Shown: in pieces, positions 1 to 8,419 of the stretch
Layout: each line of letters begins with the position of its first letter
How positions within the stretch are numbered: the stretch's first letter is position 1
Translations under genes and position numbers: made by a program
The notes under the pieces: generated by a model
Database searches by the model: none
What the model saw: only the letters and a program-made list of their open reading frames with translations
What the model was told of the DNA's origin: nothing
Assembly (NCBI GenBank): GCA_964423615.1
Contig: CAYRFQ010000059.1
Location: forward strand, 1-44,451
Origin: CAYRFQ01 sp964423615
GTDB taxonomy: Bacteria > Planctomycetota > Planctomycetia > Gemmatales > Gemmataceae
Reading direction: 5' to 3'
DNA: 44,451 nucleotides

Positions 1-1
1 G

Positions 2-329
2 TTCTTGCGAAAGTTGAAGCGTTCGCTTGGCGGGCCAATGACGGTGGTCTGGGATCGCAGCGCGATTCACTCTCGTTCGAAACTGGTGCAGTCGTACTTG
101 GATAGGCAAACGGAGATTGTGGCCGAGAAGTTTCCGGCGTATTCTCCGGCCTTGAACCCCGATGAGTTGGTTTGAAGTTGGAGTAAGTATTCTCGTTTGG
201 CCAACTGGGCCCCCCAGCGATGCCGACGTCTTGTGGGACGGAGCCTTTGCCGAGTTGTATCAGTTGCGAAAGCAACCGGCGATGTTGCGCTCGTTCGTCA
301 ATCAGGTCGACTTCCCGTTGAAGCTCTAA
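2..329 (+). pseudogene. IS630-family transposase remnant (C-terminal DDE part)
   Basis: Reading from base 2 gives the C-terminal half of an IS630-type DDE transposase: a TVVWDRSAIH segment (second catalytic Asp region) and the signature PAYSPALNPDELV, whose D/E pair is the family's third acidic site. The reading frame then hits TGA at 173-175, where the family normally has a Trp (TGG); the frame continues in register with SWSKYSRLANWAP. At the run of six C at 210-215 the frame shifts by one base, and the rest (SDADVLWDGAFAELY onward) ends at TAA 327-329. Two independent lesions mean it is inactive. The 5' part lies outside the window. No terminal inverted repeat or target duplication could be identified at the right end. 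Confidence 0.85.
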
Positions 330-411
330 CGGTTCATTAACCGCGCAGTTCTCAATAGACGAACAGTACGCCGTTCACAACGAGAATTTTCTAGCGAAAA
401 GTTCCTACTCG

Positions 412-807
412 TTGGCGTTCAAAGACGGATGGCAACTCCTCGGAGTCAATGGCGAGTTCGATTCGACTCCGGTGGCCTTGAAACTATTCAACGTAATCGA
501 CGCTGCCGTGGACGCCACCAAATCCCTTGGCCTCGCTCGAATTGGAACTACTGGAAAAGCTGGTGTCCCCGAAAATCAATTCTTCATCGATGGCCGTTAC
601 ACAGACCAAACGCAAACTGGGCGTTTTGCCATCTTTGAAGTGAGGCGGGAACGATTCATTGCTCCTGGTTTCTACCGCATCAACAAACCTTGGGAGATTG
701 GATGTGCGCCTGAAAACGGCACAGGGTTCTTGGCCAAACTTGGCTTGCGTATAGTCGAAGACGTTACTGTAGTACCCGCTCAACCTGTTTCGCTCTCGGC
801 AAGGTGA
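412..807 (+). CDS. hypothetical protein, uncertain
   Basis: An open frame of 131 codons from a TTG at 412. The frame is open back to about 322 without an ATG, and no Shine-Dalgarno sequence is visible at the TTG, so the start is not secure. The product has no signal peptide, membrane segment or motif I recognise. Composition is protein-like (alternating hydrophobic segments, several Gly/Asp turns), but a 137-codon frame also exists on the other strand (484-897) and I cannot tell them apart by motif. It lies directly after a dead transposase, so it may be a fragment of a gene broken by that insertion. Function unknown. Confidence 0.3.
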   Translation: MAFKDGWQLLGVNGEFDSTPVALKLFNVIDAAVDATKSLGLARIGTTGKAGVPENQFFIDGRYTDQTQTGRFAIFEVRRERFIAPGFYRINKPWEIGCAPENGTGFLAKLGLRIVEDVTVVPAQPVSLSAR

Positions 808-1354
808 CGCACTTGCGAGGAGAGACCAGCCAAAGTAGAAAGGGCAGAAGGCAAGAGATGGGGCTGGAGTGTTTGGACGATTAAACTCCAGTCGCATTTC
901 TTGTTTGCATCCAACGATTTCCAGAGTCTACCGATTCAGTGGTCAACAACGAGCAATTGTTCAACACGATCCCGAAACGCCGTCGCGGAAGAATCTCCAC
1001 TATCACGCTTCCGGGTTTTTGGAAGAGGCTTTGTCTACGTTTCGGGGTAAGACAGTTTGTGGTTGGAAAGTCCTCCCGCATGCAAGGAGAAGGACAAACA
1101 ACATCGAAGCGGGAAACGCTGTGGTAAGGGAAAAGGGACGGTTTCAATCGGAACGATTGGTTTCGCACAGTTTTTTCCAAAAGGCCTTCCGGATGAGAGA
1201 ACCAGAGGAGCCGACTGTCCATTCTTTGGGCTTCCTTTTCTTGGCTGCCCACGTACAATCGAACCACCACCGACGCTTGACACCCAGAATCGACAATCAT
1301 CGTGGTTTTAACAAACCGCGTTCCCAAGCACACGTTTTTGCAGGAGGCCGGATC
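808..1354. other. 547-bp stretch without a convincing gene
   Basis: All frames here are short or lack a plausible start and ribosome-binding site. The long frame that reads into the downstream phosphatase gene from 869 has no recognisable protein before residue 163, where a strong Shine-Dalgarno sequence and ATG occur. A TTGACA at 1277-1282 could be a -35 box but no good -10 follows at the right distance. Together with the transposase remnant this looks like decayed or non-coding sequence. Confidence 0.5.
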
Positions 1355-2035
1355 ATGGTCCCCCAGATCGTCCGAAGTACTCTCGGTGGCTTGATCATTT
1401 GTATGATCGTTGGTGTTCCGATTGCCTACTCGCGATATACCTACATCCAGCAACGACATTTCGCAGTGGTCAAAGAAGGGGTTCTCTACCGAAGTGGTCA
1501 GATGACGCGAGCTGGCCTGAAAAAAATCATTAAGTATCACGGAATTCGAACCGTCATTACGCTCCGAGCTGCCAGGGAGGAAGGGCAACCGCACCCCGAC
1601 GCCGACGAGGAAGTTTGGTGCAATAAGCAGCAAATCTATTATTATAGGCTCCCACCCAAGCAATGGTACGAAGTGGATGGAAAGATTCCCGGAAACGAGA
1701 ACGTGAAGCGATTTCTGGAGGTCATGGCCGATCCAAAACACCATCCAGTCCTGATGCATTGTTTCCGAGGACACCATCGAACGGGAATCATGACGGCCAT
1801 CTACCGAATGGAAGTCGATGGGTGGTCGAACGAAAAGGCGATCGACGAGATGGTCGCCTCCGGACATGATCGCTACGACATGCACGCCGATGTCCAGACG
1901 TATCTGGAATCGTACAAACGAGGAATCTTATCGGTATCGCACTCGCAAGACGCCAATAGTGTTGCTGCCGTTGGGAAGAAGTGCTGCGAGGATCACGAGG
2001 GCAATTGTCCTTGTTGCGAGGATCATTCCCATTGA
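1355..2035 (+). CDS. membrane-anchored dual-specificity/tyrosine phosphatase-like protein
   Basis: 226 residues. An N-terminal hydrophobic segment (about residues 8-24) suggests a signal anchor, followed by a cysteine-based phosphatase domain. The catalytic P-loop is visible as HCFRGHHRTG: a Cys-x5-Arg signature with Cys136 as nucleophile and Arg142. Upstream, the VLYRSGQM segment is typical of the DSP/PTP-like family that includes planctomycete and plant-type atypical phosphatases. The start at 1355 is chosen because AGGAGG (1342-1347) lies 7 nt before it; the frame is open much further upstream but without protein-like sequence. The C-terminus is unusual: two copies of a CCEDH motif plus CPCC, a Cys/His-rich tail that could bind metal. 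Substrate unknown (protein, lipid or nucleotide phosphate). Confidence 0.85.
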   Translation: MVPQIVRSTLGGLIICMIVGVPIAYSRYTYIQQRHFAVVKEGVLYRSGQMTRAGLKKIIKYHGIRTVITLRAAREEGQPHPDADEEVWCNKQQIYYYRLPPKQWYEVDGKIPGNENVKRFLEVMADPKHHPVLMHCFRGHHRTGIMTAIYRMEVDGWSNEKAIDEMVASGHDRYDMHADVQTYLESYKRGILSVSHSQDANSVAAVGKKCCEDHEGNCPCCEDHSH

Positions 2036-2066
2036 ATCCATTGCCGCCGAGACAAAAGCTGATATC

Positions 2067-2072
2067 TATAAT
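2067..2072 (+). promoter_or_regulatory. candidate -10 box upstream of the carB hairpin
   Basis: A perfect TATAAT lies between the phosphatase stop (2035) and the terminator hairpin (2152-2183). The best -35 candidate, TTGCCG at 2041-2046, is spaced 20 bp away, longer than optimal. If used, transcription would begin near 2079 and the carB leader would contain the hairpin. Based on sequence match only. Confidence 0.35.
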
Positions 2073-2125
2073 GGACAACACGATATTGTGAAACTTCACG
2101 AAGCTGAACCCGCCTACTTAAACAG

Positions 2126-2218
2126 ATGAAGCCAGCACAACCGGAACAACGAAAGAGAGGCGTCGGAGCGCCTCTCTTTTTTTGTGCCTTCGGTGTGTTT
2201 CGCAATGCGCCGGGGTAA
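2126..2218 (+). CDS. possible 30-codon leader peptide before carB
   Basis: An ATG at 2126 opens a 30-codon frame ending in TAA 2216-2218, ten bases before the carB ATG. It reads through the whole terminator hairpin, so that the U-run encodes two Phe codons. No Shine-Dalgarno sequence is visible in front of it, which is the main argument against translation. The layout resembles the E. coli pyrBI leader, where a leader ORF spans the attenuator, but this is inference and the peptide may be chance. Confidence 0.2.
   Translation: MKPAQPEQRKRGVGAPLFFCAFGVFRNAPG
2152..2183 (+). terminator. intrinsic terminator or attenuator before carB
   Basis: A perfect 11-bp stem (2152-2162 paired with 2169-2179), six-base loop TCGGAG, and seven T at 2177-2183. 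This is a textbook rho-independent terminator on the plus strand. It ends only 44 bp before the carB start. It may simply end the phosphatase transcript, but that leaves little room for a carB promoter, so it may act as an attenuator. Confidence 0.85.
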
Positions 2219-2227
2219 CGAAGAACG

Positions 2228-5200
2228 ATGCCAAAGCGTACAGACATCCACAAGATTTTGCTTATCGGCTCCGGTCCCATTGTCATTGGGCAGGCCTGTG
2301 AGTTCGACTACTCCGGGACACAGGCTTGCAAAGCCTTGCGCGAAGAGGGCTACGAGATCGTTCTCGTCAATTCCAACCCAGCCACCATCATGACGGACCC
2401 GGAAACAGCCGACCACACGTACATCGAACCGATTACGTGGGAGGTCGTGGCCAAGATCATCGAGAAGGAGCGGCCCGACGCCTTGTTACCAACCCTCGGA
2501 GGCCAGACGGGGCTCAACACGGCCATGGATTTGGCCAAAAAAGGAGTGTTGGAAAAATACAACGTCGAGATGATCGGTGCCAAAGCCGACGTGATCGATA
2601 AGGCCGAAGATCGCGACAAGTTCAAGCAAGCGATGATCAAGATCGGTATTCCGGTACCCGATAGTGGTCTTGCTCACACGCTCGAAGAAGCTCAGGCCAT
2701 TCGCGAGCGCGTTGGCTTGCCGTGTGTCTTGCGTCCGAGCTTTACGCTGGGGGGTTCTGGCGGCGGGATTGCTTACAACCGAGAGGAGTTCAACGACCTT
2801 GTGACGCGGGGTCTCGACTTGAGCCCAGTGACGACTGTGTTGATCGAGAAGTCGGTCATCGGATGGAAAGAGTTCGAACTGGAGGTCATGCGGGATAACG
2901 CCGACAACGTCGTCATCATCTGCTCGATCGAAAACCTCGACCCGATGGGCGTCCACACAGGGGATTCGATCACCGTGGCTCCCGCCCAAACGTTGACCGA
3001 CAAAGAATATCAACGGATGCGAGACGCGGCATTGAAGATCATTCGCGAGATCGGTGTTGAGACTGGTGGGAGCAATATCCAGTTCGCCGTAAACCCTGAT
3101 AACGGGGACATGATCGTAATTGAAATGAACCCACGCGTTAGCCGCTCGAGTGCGTTGGCCTCGAAGGCTACCGGTTTCCCGATCGCGAAGATAGCGGCCA
3201 AGCTCGCCGTGGGGTATCGTCTCGACGAGTTGCGAAACGACATCACACGGGAAACGACAGCGTGTTTCGAGCCGACCATCGACTACGTCGTAACGAAAAT
3301 CCCACGATGGACGTTCGAAAAATTTCCCGAGGCCGATCCGACGCTGACGACTCAAATGAAATCCGTCGGCGAAACGATGGCGATTGGGCGGACGTTCAAG
3401 GAGTCGCTTCAGAAAGCTCTGCGTGGGCTCGAAACTGGTCGTTTCGGGATCGGTTGCGATCGGGCAGACCGTTGGGGCACGCCAGCCCAACCAACACGCG
3501 ACGAAATCCAATCGAAGCTTGCAACCCCGAACGCCGAACGGATTTGGTATATACGGTACGCGATGTTTCATGCCATCGAGGCCAGCGATGGGACCGAACC
3601 CGTACCGGAGGTTATTGCCAGAAGCATAAAGGAAATCTACAACCGGACCAAAATCGATCCGTGGTTTTTAGACGGCATTGGCGGTCTCGTCGAGTTGGAA
3701 TGTCGGCTGAAACAATACCAGGACGTCACGGCCGTTCCAAATGATTTGTTATGGGAGGCAAAACAAGCCGGATTCTCCGACAAGCAGCTCTCGACCCTTT
3801 GGTTGATGACCGAACTGGAATTGCGGCGTTATCGGAAAGAGCGAGGGATCAGGGCAGTCTACAAACTCGTCGATACGTGTGCGGCCGAATTCGAGGCGTA
3901 CACGCCATACTATTACTCGACGTATGAGAAGCCAACGCGACAATTGGAACTCGACGACCAAGGCAATCCCACAGGTACCGTTGAGGTCCTCGAAAACGAC
4001 GAGACGACTGCAAAAACGTCTGACTCGAGGCCACGAATTATGATACTTGGAGGGGGTCCGAACCGAATCGGGCAGGGGATCGAGTTCGATTATTGCTGTT
4101 GTCATGCCGCCTTCGCGCTCAAGGAGGCGGGTTACGAAACGATCATGGTGAATTCGAATCCCGAGACGGTTTCGACGGATTACGACACGAGCGATTACCT
4201 TTTCTTCGAGCCTCTGAGCTTGGAAGACGTGCTCAACATCTGCGACCGAATGGAACCGGAAGGGTTGATCGTTCAGTTTGGTGGCCAGACTCCGCTGAAC
4301 CTTGCGAGGCCACTGGCGGACGCTGGCGCACCAATCATCGGAACGAGCGTCGACTCGATCGACACGGCCGAAGATCGTGAGCGGTTTCAATCCCTCTTAA
4401 CGACACTCGGTCTGCGTCAGCCAGAGAACGACACGGCGACCAACTTGAACGAGTCCCTTCGTGTGGTACGCAGGATCGGGTTTCCTGTGGTCGTACGCCC
4501 GAGCTATGTGTTGGGTGGCCGTGCGATGGAGATCGTTTACGACGAGGAAGCCCTCAAAGCGTACATGGAGCAGTCCGTCTCGGTTGCAAAGGGCAAACCG
4601 ATCTTGTTCGACAAGTTTCTCGAATCGGCCATCGAAGTCGACGTGGATTGTCTGTGCGACGGAACGCATACGTTCATCGGTGGTGTGATGCAACACATCG
4701 AGGAGGCCGGAGTCCATTCGGGCGATTCGGCCTGTGTTCTTCCCCCACACAGTCTTTCTAGCTCTGTCATCGACGAAATCAAAAGACAGACGCGAGAGAT
4801 GGCGCTGGCGTTGAAGGTCCACGGCCTGATGAACGTCCAGTTTGCCGTCGCACAAGACCACACGGTCTACGTTCTGGAAGCGAATCCAAGGGCGAGCCGA
4901 ACGGTTCCGTTCGTCGCCAAGGCCACGAATATTCCGTTGGCAAAATACGCGTCGCTCATCATGGTCGGGAAAACGCTCGAGGAGTTGGGCTTGCAAGAAG
5001 TCACGCCCAAGCATTTCTCGGTGAAAGAGAGCGTATTTCCCTTTAACAAGTTTCCTGGGGTCGACATCATCCTCGGGCCCGAGATGCGTTCGACGGGGGA
5101 AGTCATGGGTATCGACGACGCGTTCCCCATTGCCTATGCGAAAAGTCAGATGGCAGCGAACGCGAGCTTGCCCCGCGAGGGCAGTATCATTTTTCTCTCC

Positions 5201-5596
5201 CTTGCCGACCGTGACAAACACGAAATGATTCCGACGGCCAGAAAGCTGGCCGATCTGGGATACAAACTCCTCTCGACTCGTGGAACCGCGAGGGTGTTCC
5301 AAGAAGCCGGAATCGAAGTCATGGAGATTCCGAAAATCCAGGAAGGGCGACCGAATCTACTCGACTACATGAAGAACGACGAAGTGGAGTTGGTAATCAA
5401 CACCCCAAGCGGCAAGGGGGGGCGGACCGACGAAGGGAAGATTCGGGCGGGTGCGGTGGCCCATGGGGTTGCCTGCATCACGACGTTGTCGGCGGCCCAA
5501 GCTGCAGCCGAAGCCTGCGAAGCACTGCGGCACAATGAACTGGGTGTCATGTCGCTGCAAGAACGGTATCGGCAGGGAATAGGAAACAGTGACTAA
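2228..5596 (+). CDS. carB: carbamoyl-phosphate synthase large subunit
   Basis: 1122 residues. It makes carbamoyl phosphate from bicarbonate, ammonia (delivered by the CarA glutaminase) and two ATP, for pyrimidine and arginine synthesis in the cytoplasm. The two homologous ATP-grasp halves are clear: the first begins KILLIGSGPIVIGQ and the second RIMILGGGPNRIGQGIEFDY (about residue 604); both contain the VRPS(F/Y)xLGG nucleotide-binding segment. The C-terminal MGS-like regulatory domain, with ISTP-like NTPSGKGGRTDEG, is present. It is about 50 residues longer than the E. coli enzyme; much of the excess is an acidic, low-complexity linker (about residues 570-603) between the halves. ATG 2228 begins the conserved N-terminus; the ribosome-binding site is weak. 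carA is not in the window. Confidence 0.98.
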   Translation: MPKRTDIHKILLIGSGPIVIGQACEFDYSGTQACKALREEGYEIVLVNSNPATIMTDPETADHTYIEPITWEVVAKIIEKERPDALLPTLGGQTGLNTAMDLAKKGVLEKYNVEMIGAKADVIDKAEDRDKFKQAMIKIGIPVPDSGLAHTLEEAQAIRERVGLPCVLRPSFTLGGSGGGIAYNREEFNDLVTRGLDLSPVTTVLIEKSVIGWKEFELEVMRDNADNVVIICSIENLDPMGVHTGDSITVAPAQTLTDKEYQRMRDAALKIIREIGVETGGSNIQFAVNPDNGDMIVIEMNPRVSRSSALASKATGFPIAKIAAKLAVGYRLDELRNDITRETTACFEPTIDYVVTKIPRWTFEKFPEADPTLTTQMKSVGETMAIGRTFKESLQKALRGLETGRFGIGCDRADRWGTPAQPTRDEIQSKLATPNAERIWYIRYAMFHAIEASDGTEPVPEVIARSIKEIYNRTKIDPWFLDGIGGLVELECRLKQYQDVTAVPNDLLWEAKQAGFSDKQLSTLWLMTELELRRYRKERGIRAVYKLVDTCAAEFEAYTPYYYSTYEKPTRQLELDDQGNPTGTVEVLENDETTAKTSDSRPRIMILGGGPNRIGQGIEFDYCCCHAAFALKEAGYETIMVNSNPETVSTDYDTSDYLFFEPLSLEDVLNICDRMEPEGLIVQFGGQTPLNLARPLADAGAPIIGTSVDSIDTAEDRERFQSLLTTLGLRQPENDTATNLNESLRVVRRIGFPVVVRPSYVLGGRAMEIVYDEEALKAYMEQSVSVAKGKPILFDKFLESAIEVDVDCLCDGTHTFIGGVMQHIEEAGVHSGDSACVLPPHSLSSSVIDEIKRQTREMALALKVHGLMNVQFAVAQDHTVYVLEANPRASRTVPFVAKATNIPLAKYASLIMVGKTLEELGLQEVTPKHFSVKESVFPFNKFPGVDIILGPEMRSTGEVMGIDDAFPIAYAKSQMAANASLPREGSIIFLSLADRDKHEMIPTARKLADLGYKLLSTRGTARVFQEAGIEVMEIPKIQEGRPNLLDYMKNDEVELVINTPSGKGGRTDEGKIRAGAVAHGVACITTLSAAQAAAEACEALRHNELGVMSLQERYRQGIGNSD

Positions 5597-5758
5597 AAAC
5601 AGGGAACAAAGAGTAGAAACAGACATGATGGGCCGCGTGCAGGTACTTTGTTTAGCAAGCCTGGACCGCGAAAAAATGAATCTCTGGTCTCGGTACAATT
5701 CCCAATCCCAGGCCAACGGCTTGGAATTGGAGCGACGCTCACCCCATTCGACAACAAT

Positions 5759-6796
5759 TTAAAGCCATTTCTTCCACCAGAAAAACGCAACAGCAGCGAT
5801 TCCTGTCAGTGCCATCGCACTGAGTGCTCCCGGGTAACCCCACGACCAATCCTTTTCGGGCATGTGTTCGAAGTTCATCCCGTAGATGCCAGAGATGAGC
5901 GTCATCGGCAATAACACTGTCGAGATCATGGCGAGGACTTTCATGACTTCGCTCATACGGTTGGAATTCGCGGCGAGGTGAGTTTGCATCAAGTCGTTGA
6001 CTTGCTCTCGTGAAGTCTCGATTAATTCTGTGGATCGAACGAGGTGATCGTAGACGTTTCGATAGTAGGCAATTTCGCGAACTTCGATCAACTTGAAGTC
6101 GCCTCGAATGAGTCGAGCCAGGATTTCTCGTTCGTAGATGAGCGACTTGCGCAAATGAAATACCTTTCGCTTGAGGATCAAGAGCTTTTGGAGGAGTTCG
6201 GCACTGGGCCTGTAAAAGACTGTGTCGTGGAGTTCTTCCAAGCGGTCTTGAATCTGATCGAGGACAGGGGCAAAGTCGTCGACCATGGCATCGAGCAGGA
6301 CATGGAACAAATAATCGGGGCCTCGCTCGGCTTGGTCGCCGTGTTTGTCCAGATAACGGCGTAGGTCATCGGCAGCGTGACTGACTTCGTGATGGTGTGT
6401 GATCAGGAGTGTTTTGGTGAGGACCGCGCTGAGTTGCGTCATGGCCTTGCCGTGGGTTTCGTCGCCACTCTTGTCGAGTTGCGTTTCGCGTTGGAGGAAA
6501 TCAGGCTTGAGCGGGTTGACAACGACGAACAAATAGCTCGGGAATTCTTCGACTTTCGGGAGGTGGCAACGTTCTTGAATTGGTTTGTGCCGTTGAGTAA
6601 TGTCGTCACGGGTGAGCCCGTGGACGGGAAAAAGGTCGACCAAAACAAGTTGTTCTTCTTCTTTGGTCGGTTGCTCGAGGTCGATCCAATAGACGTCCTG
6701 GGAATCTCGTATTTGAGCCCAGTTGTCTTTTATGAACGCAGGGTCGAGTTGCGAGGTCGTCTTTTCCTTGGCATTCCAACAATAAAGCGAAATCAT
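5759..6796 (-). CDS. corA: CorA-family magnesium/divalent metal transporter
   Basis: 345 residues, the usual CorA length. A soluble N-terminal domain is followed by a long helical stalk and two C-terminal membrane helices. The pore signature YGMNFEHMPE (GMN at about 306-308) stands at the end of the first membrane helix, and the protein ends in a basic KKWL tail after the second. Expected role: Mg2+ (or Co2+/Ni2+) uptake through a pentameric inner-membrane channel. The start at 6796 has AGGA about 9 nt upstream. The gene begins 30 bp after the end of the upstream minus-strand gene (6827-7450), so the two are probably co-transcribed. It converges on carB across a 162-bp gap with only a weak 7-bp inverted repeat (5696-5702/5723-5729). 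Confidence 0.95.
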   Translation of the reverse strand: MISLYCWNAKEKTTSQLDPAFIKDNWAQIRDSQDVYWIDLEQPTKEEEQLVLVDLFPVHGLTRDDITQRHKPIQERCHLPKVEEFPSYLFVVVNPLKPDFLQRETQLDKSGDETHGKAMTQLSAVLTKTLLITHHHEVSHAADDLRRYLDKHGDQAERGPDYLFHVLLDAMVDDFAPVLDQIQDRLEELHDTVFYRPSAELLQKLLILKRKVFHLRKSLIYEREILARLIRGDFKLIEVREIAYYRNVYDHLVRSTELIETSREQVNDLMQTHLAANSNRMSEVMKVLAMISTVLLPMTLISGIYGMNFEHMPEKDWSWGYPGALSAMALTGIAAVAFFWWKKWL

Positions 6797-6826
6797 CAGT
6801 ACCGATCCTGGACAGTCTTCATCCTT

Positions 6827-7450
6827 TTAGTGCATCCCCAACAACGTGTCGAGGACATAACACCCACGAGTGTGAACAGTAGTCGTACGACAGTGATCGA
6901 GCAAGGTTTCGTCGTCGCATCCGGCCTCTTCGAGGGCATCGGCCAACACCGGAAGATGGCCGAAATTCTTCTGTTGGTAAATCGAGTGGGCCAACCGAGT
7001 GACGGTTCCGTTGTTCCACGTCTTCCAGTGAGGAAGAATGAAAGGGTCTTTTTGGAAGGGATTGCCAAACATGCACCGGAGCAGTTCGCATTGTTCGATG
7101 TTAACTTCTCGACGGCTCCCACCGCCAACGTTTGCTACGATGTCAGCAGCAGCTTGAACGGCGTACTTGGCTGCCTGAAAGGCAAAGGCCGTCGGTTTTA
7201 CCGTTGCATAAGAAACTTGGCCAGCTTTGCTCGCCCGGGCTTGTTCGAGTTCATCCTGAGTTGCCTTACCGTCGGCGTACCGCTCGCCGACCTGGACGGC
7301 GAAACAGCTGTCTTCTCCATCAAGGTATGGCTCAACACGCCAACAACAGGCTACGCTGAACAACCGGAATTTTCGTGAACTCCCCATCGGCCGGAGGTAC
7401 TCGAGCATATCAATCGGGTCAGTCCCTTCGAGCCATTTCTTTTCATTCAT
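6827..7450 (-). CDS. Gemmata-type planctomycete family protein, unknown function
   Basis: 207 residues, no signal peptide. The N-terminus (EKKWLEGTDPIDMLEYL) and the following RKFRLFSVACCWRV segment match a large planctomycete family often annotated as repeat-companion or TIGR02996-associated. The C-terminus (LADALEEAGCDD, then HTRGCYVLDTLLG) is also characteristic; in relatives it reads close to HVRGCWVVDLLLG. This attribution rests on remembered family patterns. The function is not known; such proteins are often expanded in Gemmata-like genomes. A GGGAGAGG sequence about 8 nt upstream supports the ATG at 7450. It probably forms an operon with corA, 30 bp downstream. Confidence 0.85.
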   Translation of the reverse strand: MNEKKWLEGTDPIDMLEYLRPMGSSRKFRLFSVACCWRVEPYLDGEDSCFAVQVGERYADGKATQDELEQARASKAGQVSYATVKPTAFAFQAAKYAVQAAADIVANVGGGSRREVNIEQCELLRCMFGNPFQKDPFILPHWKTWNNGTVTRLAHSIYQQKNFGHLPVLADALEEAGCDDETLLDHCRTTTVHTRGCYVLDTLLGMH

Positions 7451-7582
7451 GAACGTCTACCTCTCCCGCAGAGTGACCCAAAATCCGTACGCACTAGCTC
7501 GGATGAGTGCCTGAATGCTCACACTGGTTTAACAAATCGACTGAGGATGACCGCACCGGCTGCATTCAATGGGACGATGGAA

Positions 7583-8419
7583 TTAACCATAACAGGTGTG
7601 CCAGGTTCCGTGCAGTCGACAGAGCAACTCTGTGTTGAGTTCCTTGCCGAAGTAGGGAGCAAAATCGGCTTCTTCCTTGCCCGCGTCGAAATCGTCGATG
7701 TAGCGTTTGATGCTATGCTTGGGACACCCCGTGACCTGATGAATTTCGTCAGGACTGATCCCATCGGTGTGGAGCCCGAGAACCATGTGAGGTTTTCCCT
7801 TTTTAATCGTGCGGGGTTCCGTCAGATAACGATAGCGTCGCACAATGTAGTTCGGTAAATCACTGTCGGGCTTTGCTTTCTTCAAGGTCAAACCGACACG
7901 AGCCGAACGGATAATTGGGTGATCTCGTTTGACATCACTCTCCACGAGGTGGATGGGGCTATCGGAATCCCAGACGGAACGACCATTCATGGCTTCATCC
8001 AAGGCCGCTACGGTGTCTTGCCCGGTTTGCTTGAGCCAGTAGTCGACGTGGAGGGAAGGCCCGTCGATTTGGCCTCCGTCGAATGGGAAAAGCCCACGAA
8101 TTAACACACCTGCGAATGCTTTTCCATCCCCAAACGCGACGTCAACGCCCTTGAAGCTCCCACTCCGGTAGGTTCCTCGAGTTCGGTGGAAATACCAAAC
8201 ACCATTTTGCAACTGGATGGGGTCTCTGTGGGCAAACTGATCGTCGTGGCCATCACCACTGTAGTAAAACTCAATTTCGGTAAAACGATGCAGATTTCCG
8301 GCAATCATAACAGTTGCTTCGTTCAACAAATATTCGGCGATGCGGGAAAACCATTCTTTCCAATCATCATTTGTAGTCAGGTTTTTTGGTTTTTGGAACA
8401 GCTCGACTGCGTTTCCCAT
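7583..8419 (-). CDS. conserved protein, possible alkyladenine-glycosylase-like fold with a C-terminal HTH
   Basis: 278 residues, cytoplasmic. The core (about residues 45-200) contains YYSGDGHDDQFAHRDP, WYFHRTRGTYRSGSFKG and GVLIRGLFPFDGG followed by a GPSL segment. The last part resembles the AVLIRALEP...GPG core of 3-methyladenine DNA glycosylases of the AAG/MPG type, but the canonical catalytic E-A-Y motif is not obvious, so the assignment is tentative. Residues about 220-250 (SPDEIHQVTGCPKHSIKRYI) look like a helix-turn-helix. The gene is divergent from the esterase at 8669 across 249 bp and lies 132 bp upstream of the next minus-strand gene. Alternative: an uncharacterised protein unrelated to DNA repair. 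Confidence 0.8.
   Translation of the reverse strand: MGNAVELFQKPKNLTTNDDWKEWFSRIAEYLLNEATVMIAGNLHRFTEIEFYYSGDGHDDQFAHRDPIQLQNGVWYFHRTRGTYRSGSFKGVDVAFGDGKAFAGVLIRGLFPFDGGQIDGPSLHVDYWLKQTGQDTVAALDEAMNGRSVWDSDSPIHLVESDVKRDHPIIRSARVGLTLKKAKPDSDLPNYIVRRYRYLTEPRTIKKGKPHMVLGLHTDGISPDEIHQVTGCPKHSIKRYIDDFDAGKEEADFAPYFGKELNTELLCRLHGTWHTCYG

Noticed and set aside
484..897. 137-codon minus-strand frame opposite the uncertain ORF
   Set aside because: Ser/Phe-rich sequence without motif, start site or neighbours; it looks like a shadow frame.
869..1354. N-terminal extension of the phosphatase frame
   Set aside because: The extension has no protein-like features and a strong AGGAGG with ATG occurs at 1342-1357.
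881..1885. 334-codon minus-strand frame across the phosphatase gene
   Set aside because: It is antisense to a gene with a clear catalytic motif and has no recognisable domain.
2486..3571. 361-codon minus-strand frame inside carB
   Set aside because: Complement of a conserved housekeeping gene; Arg/Asp-rich composition typical of shadow frames.
5696..5729. Terminator between carB and corA
   Set aside because: Only a 7-bp stem with a 20-base loop and no T-run; not convincing.
6377..7378. 333-codon plus-strand frame across corA and the TDP..ML gene
   Set aside because: Both opposite genes have recognisable family motifs; this frame has none.
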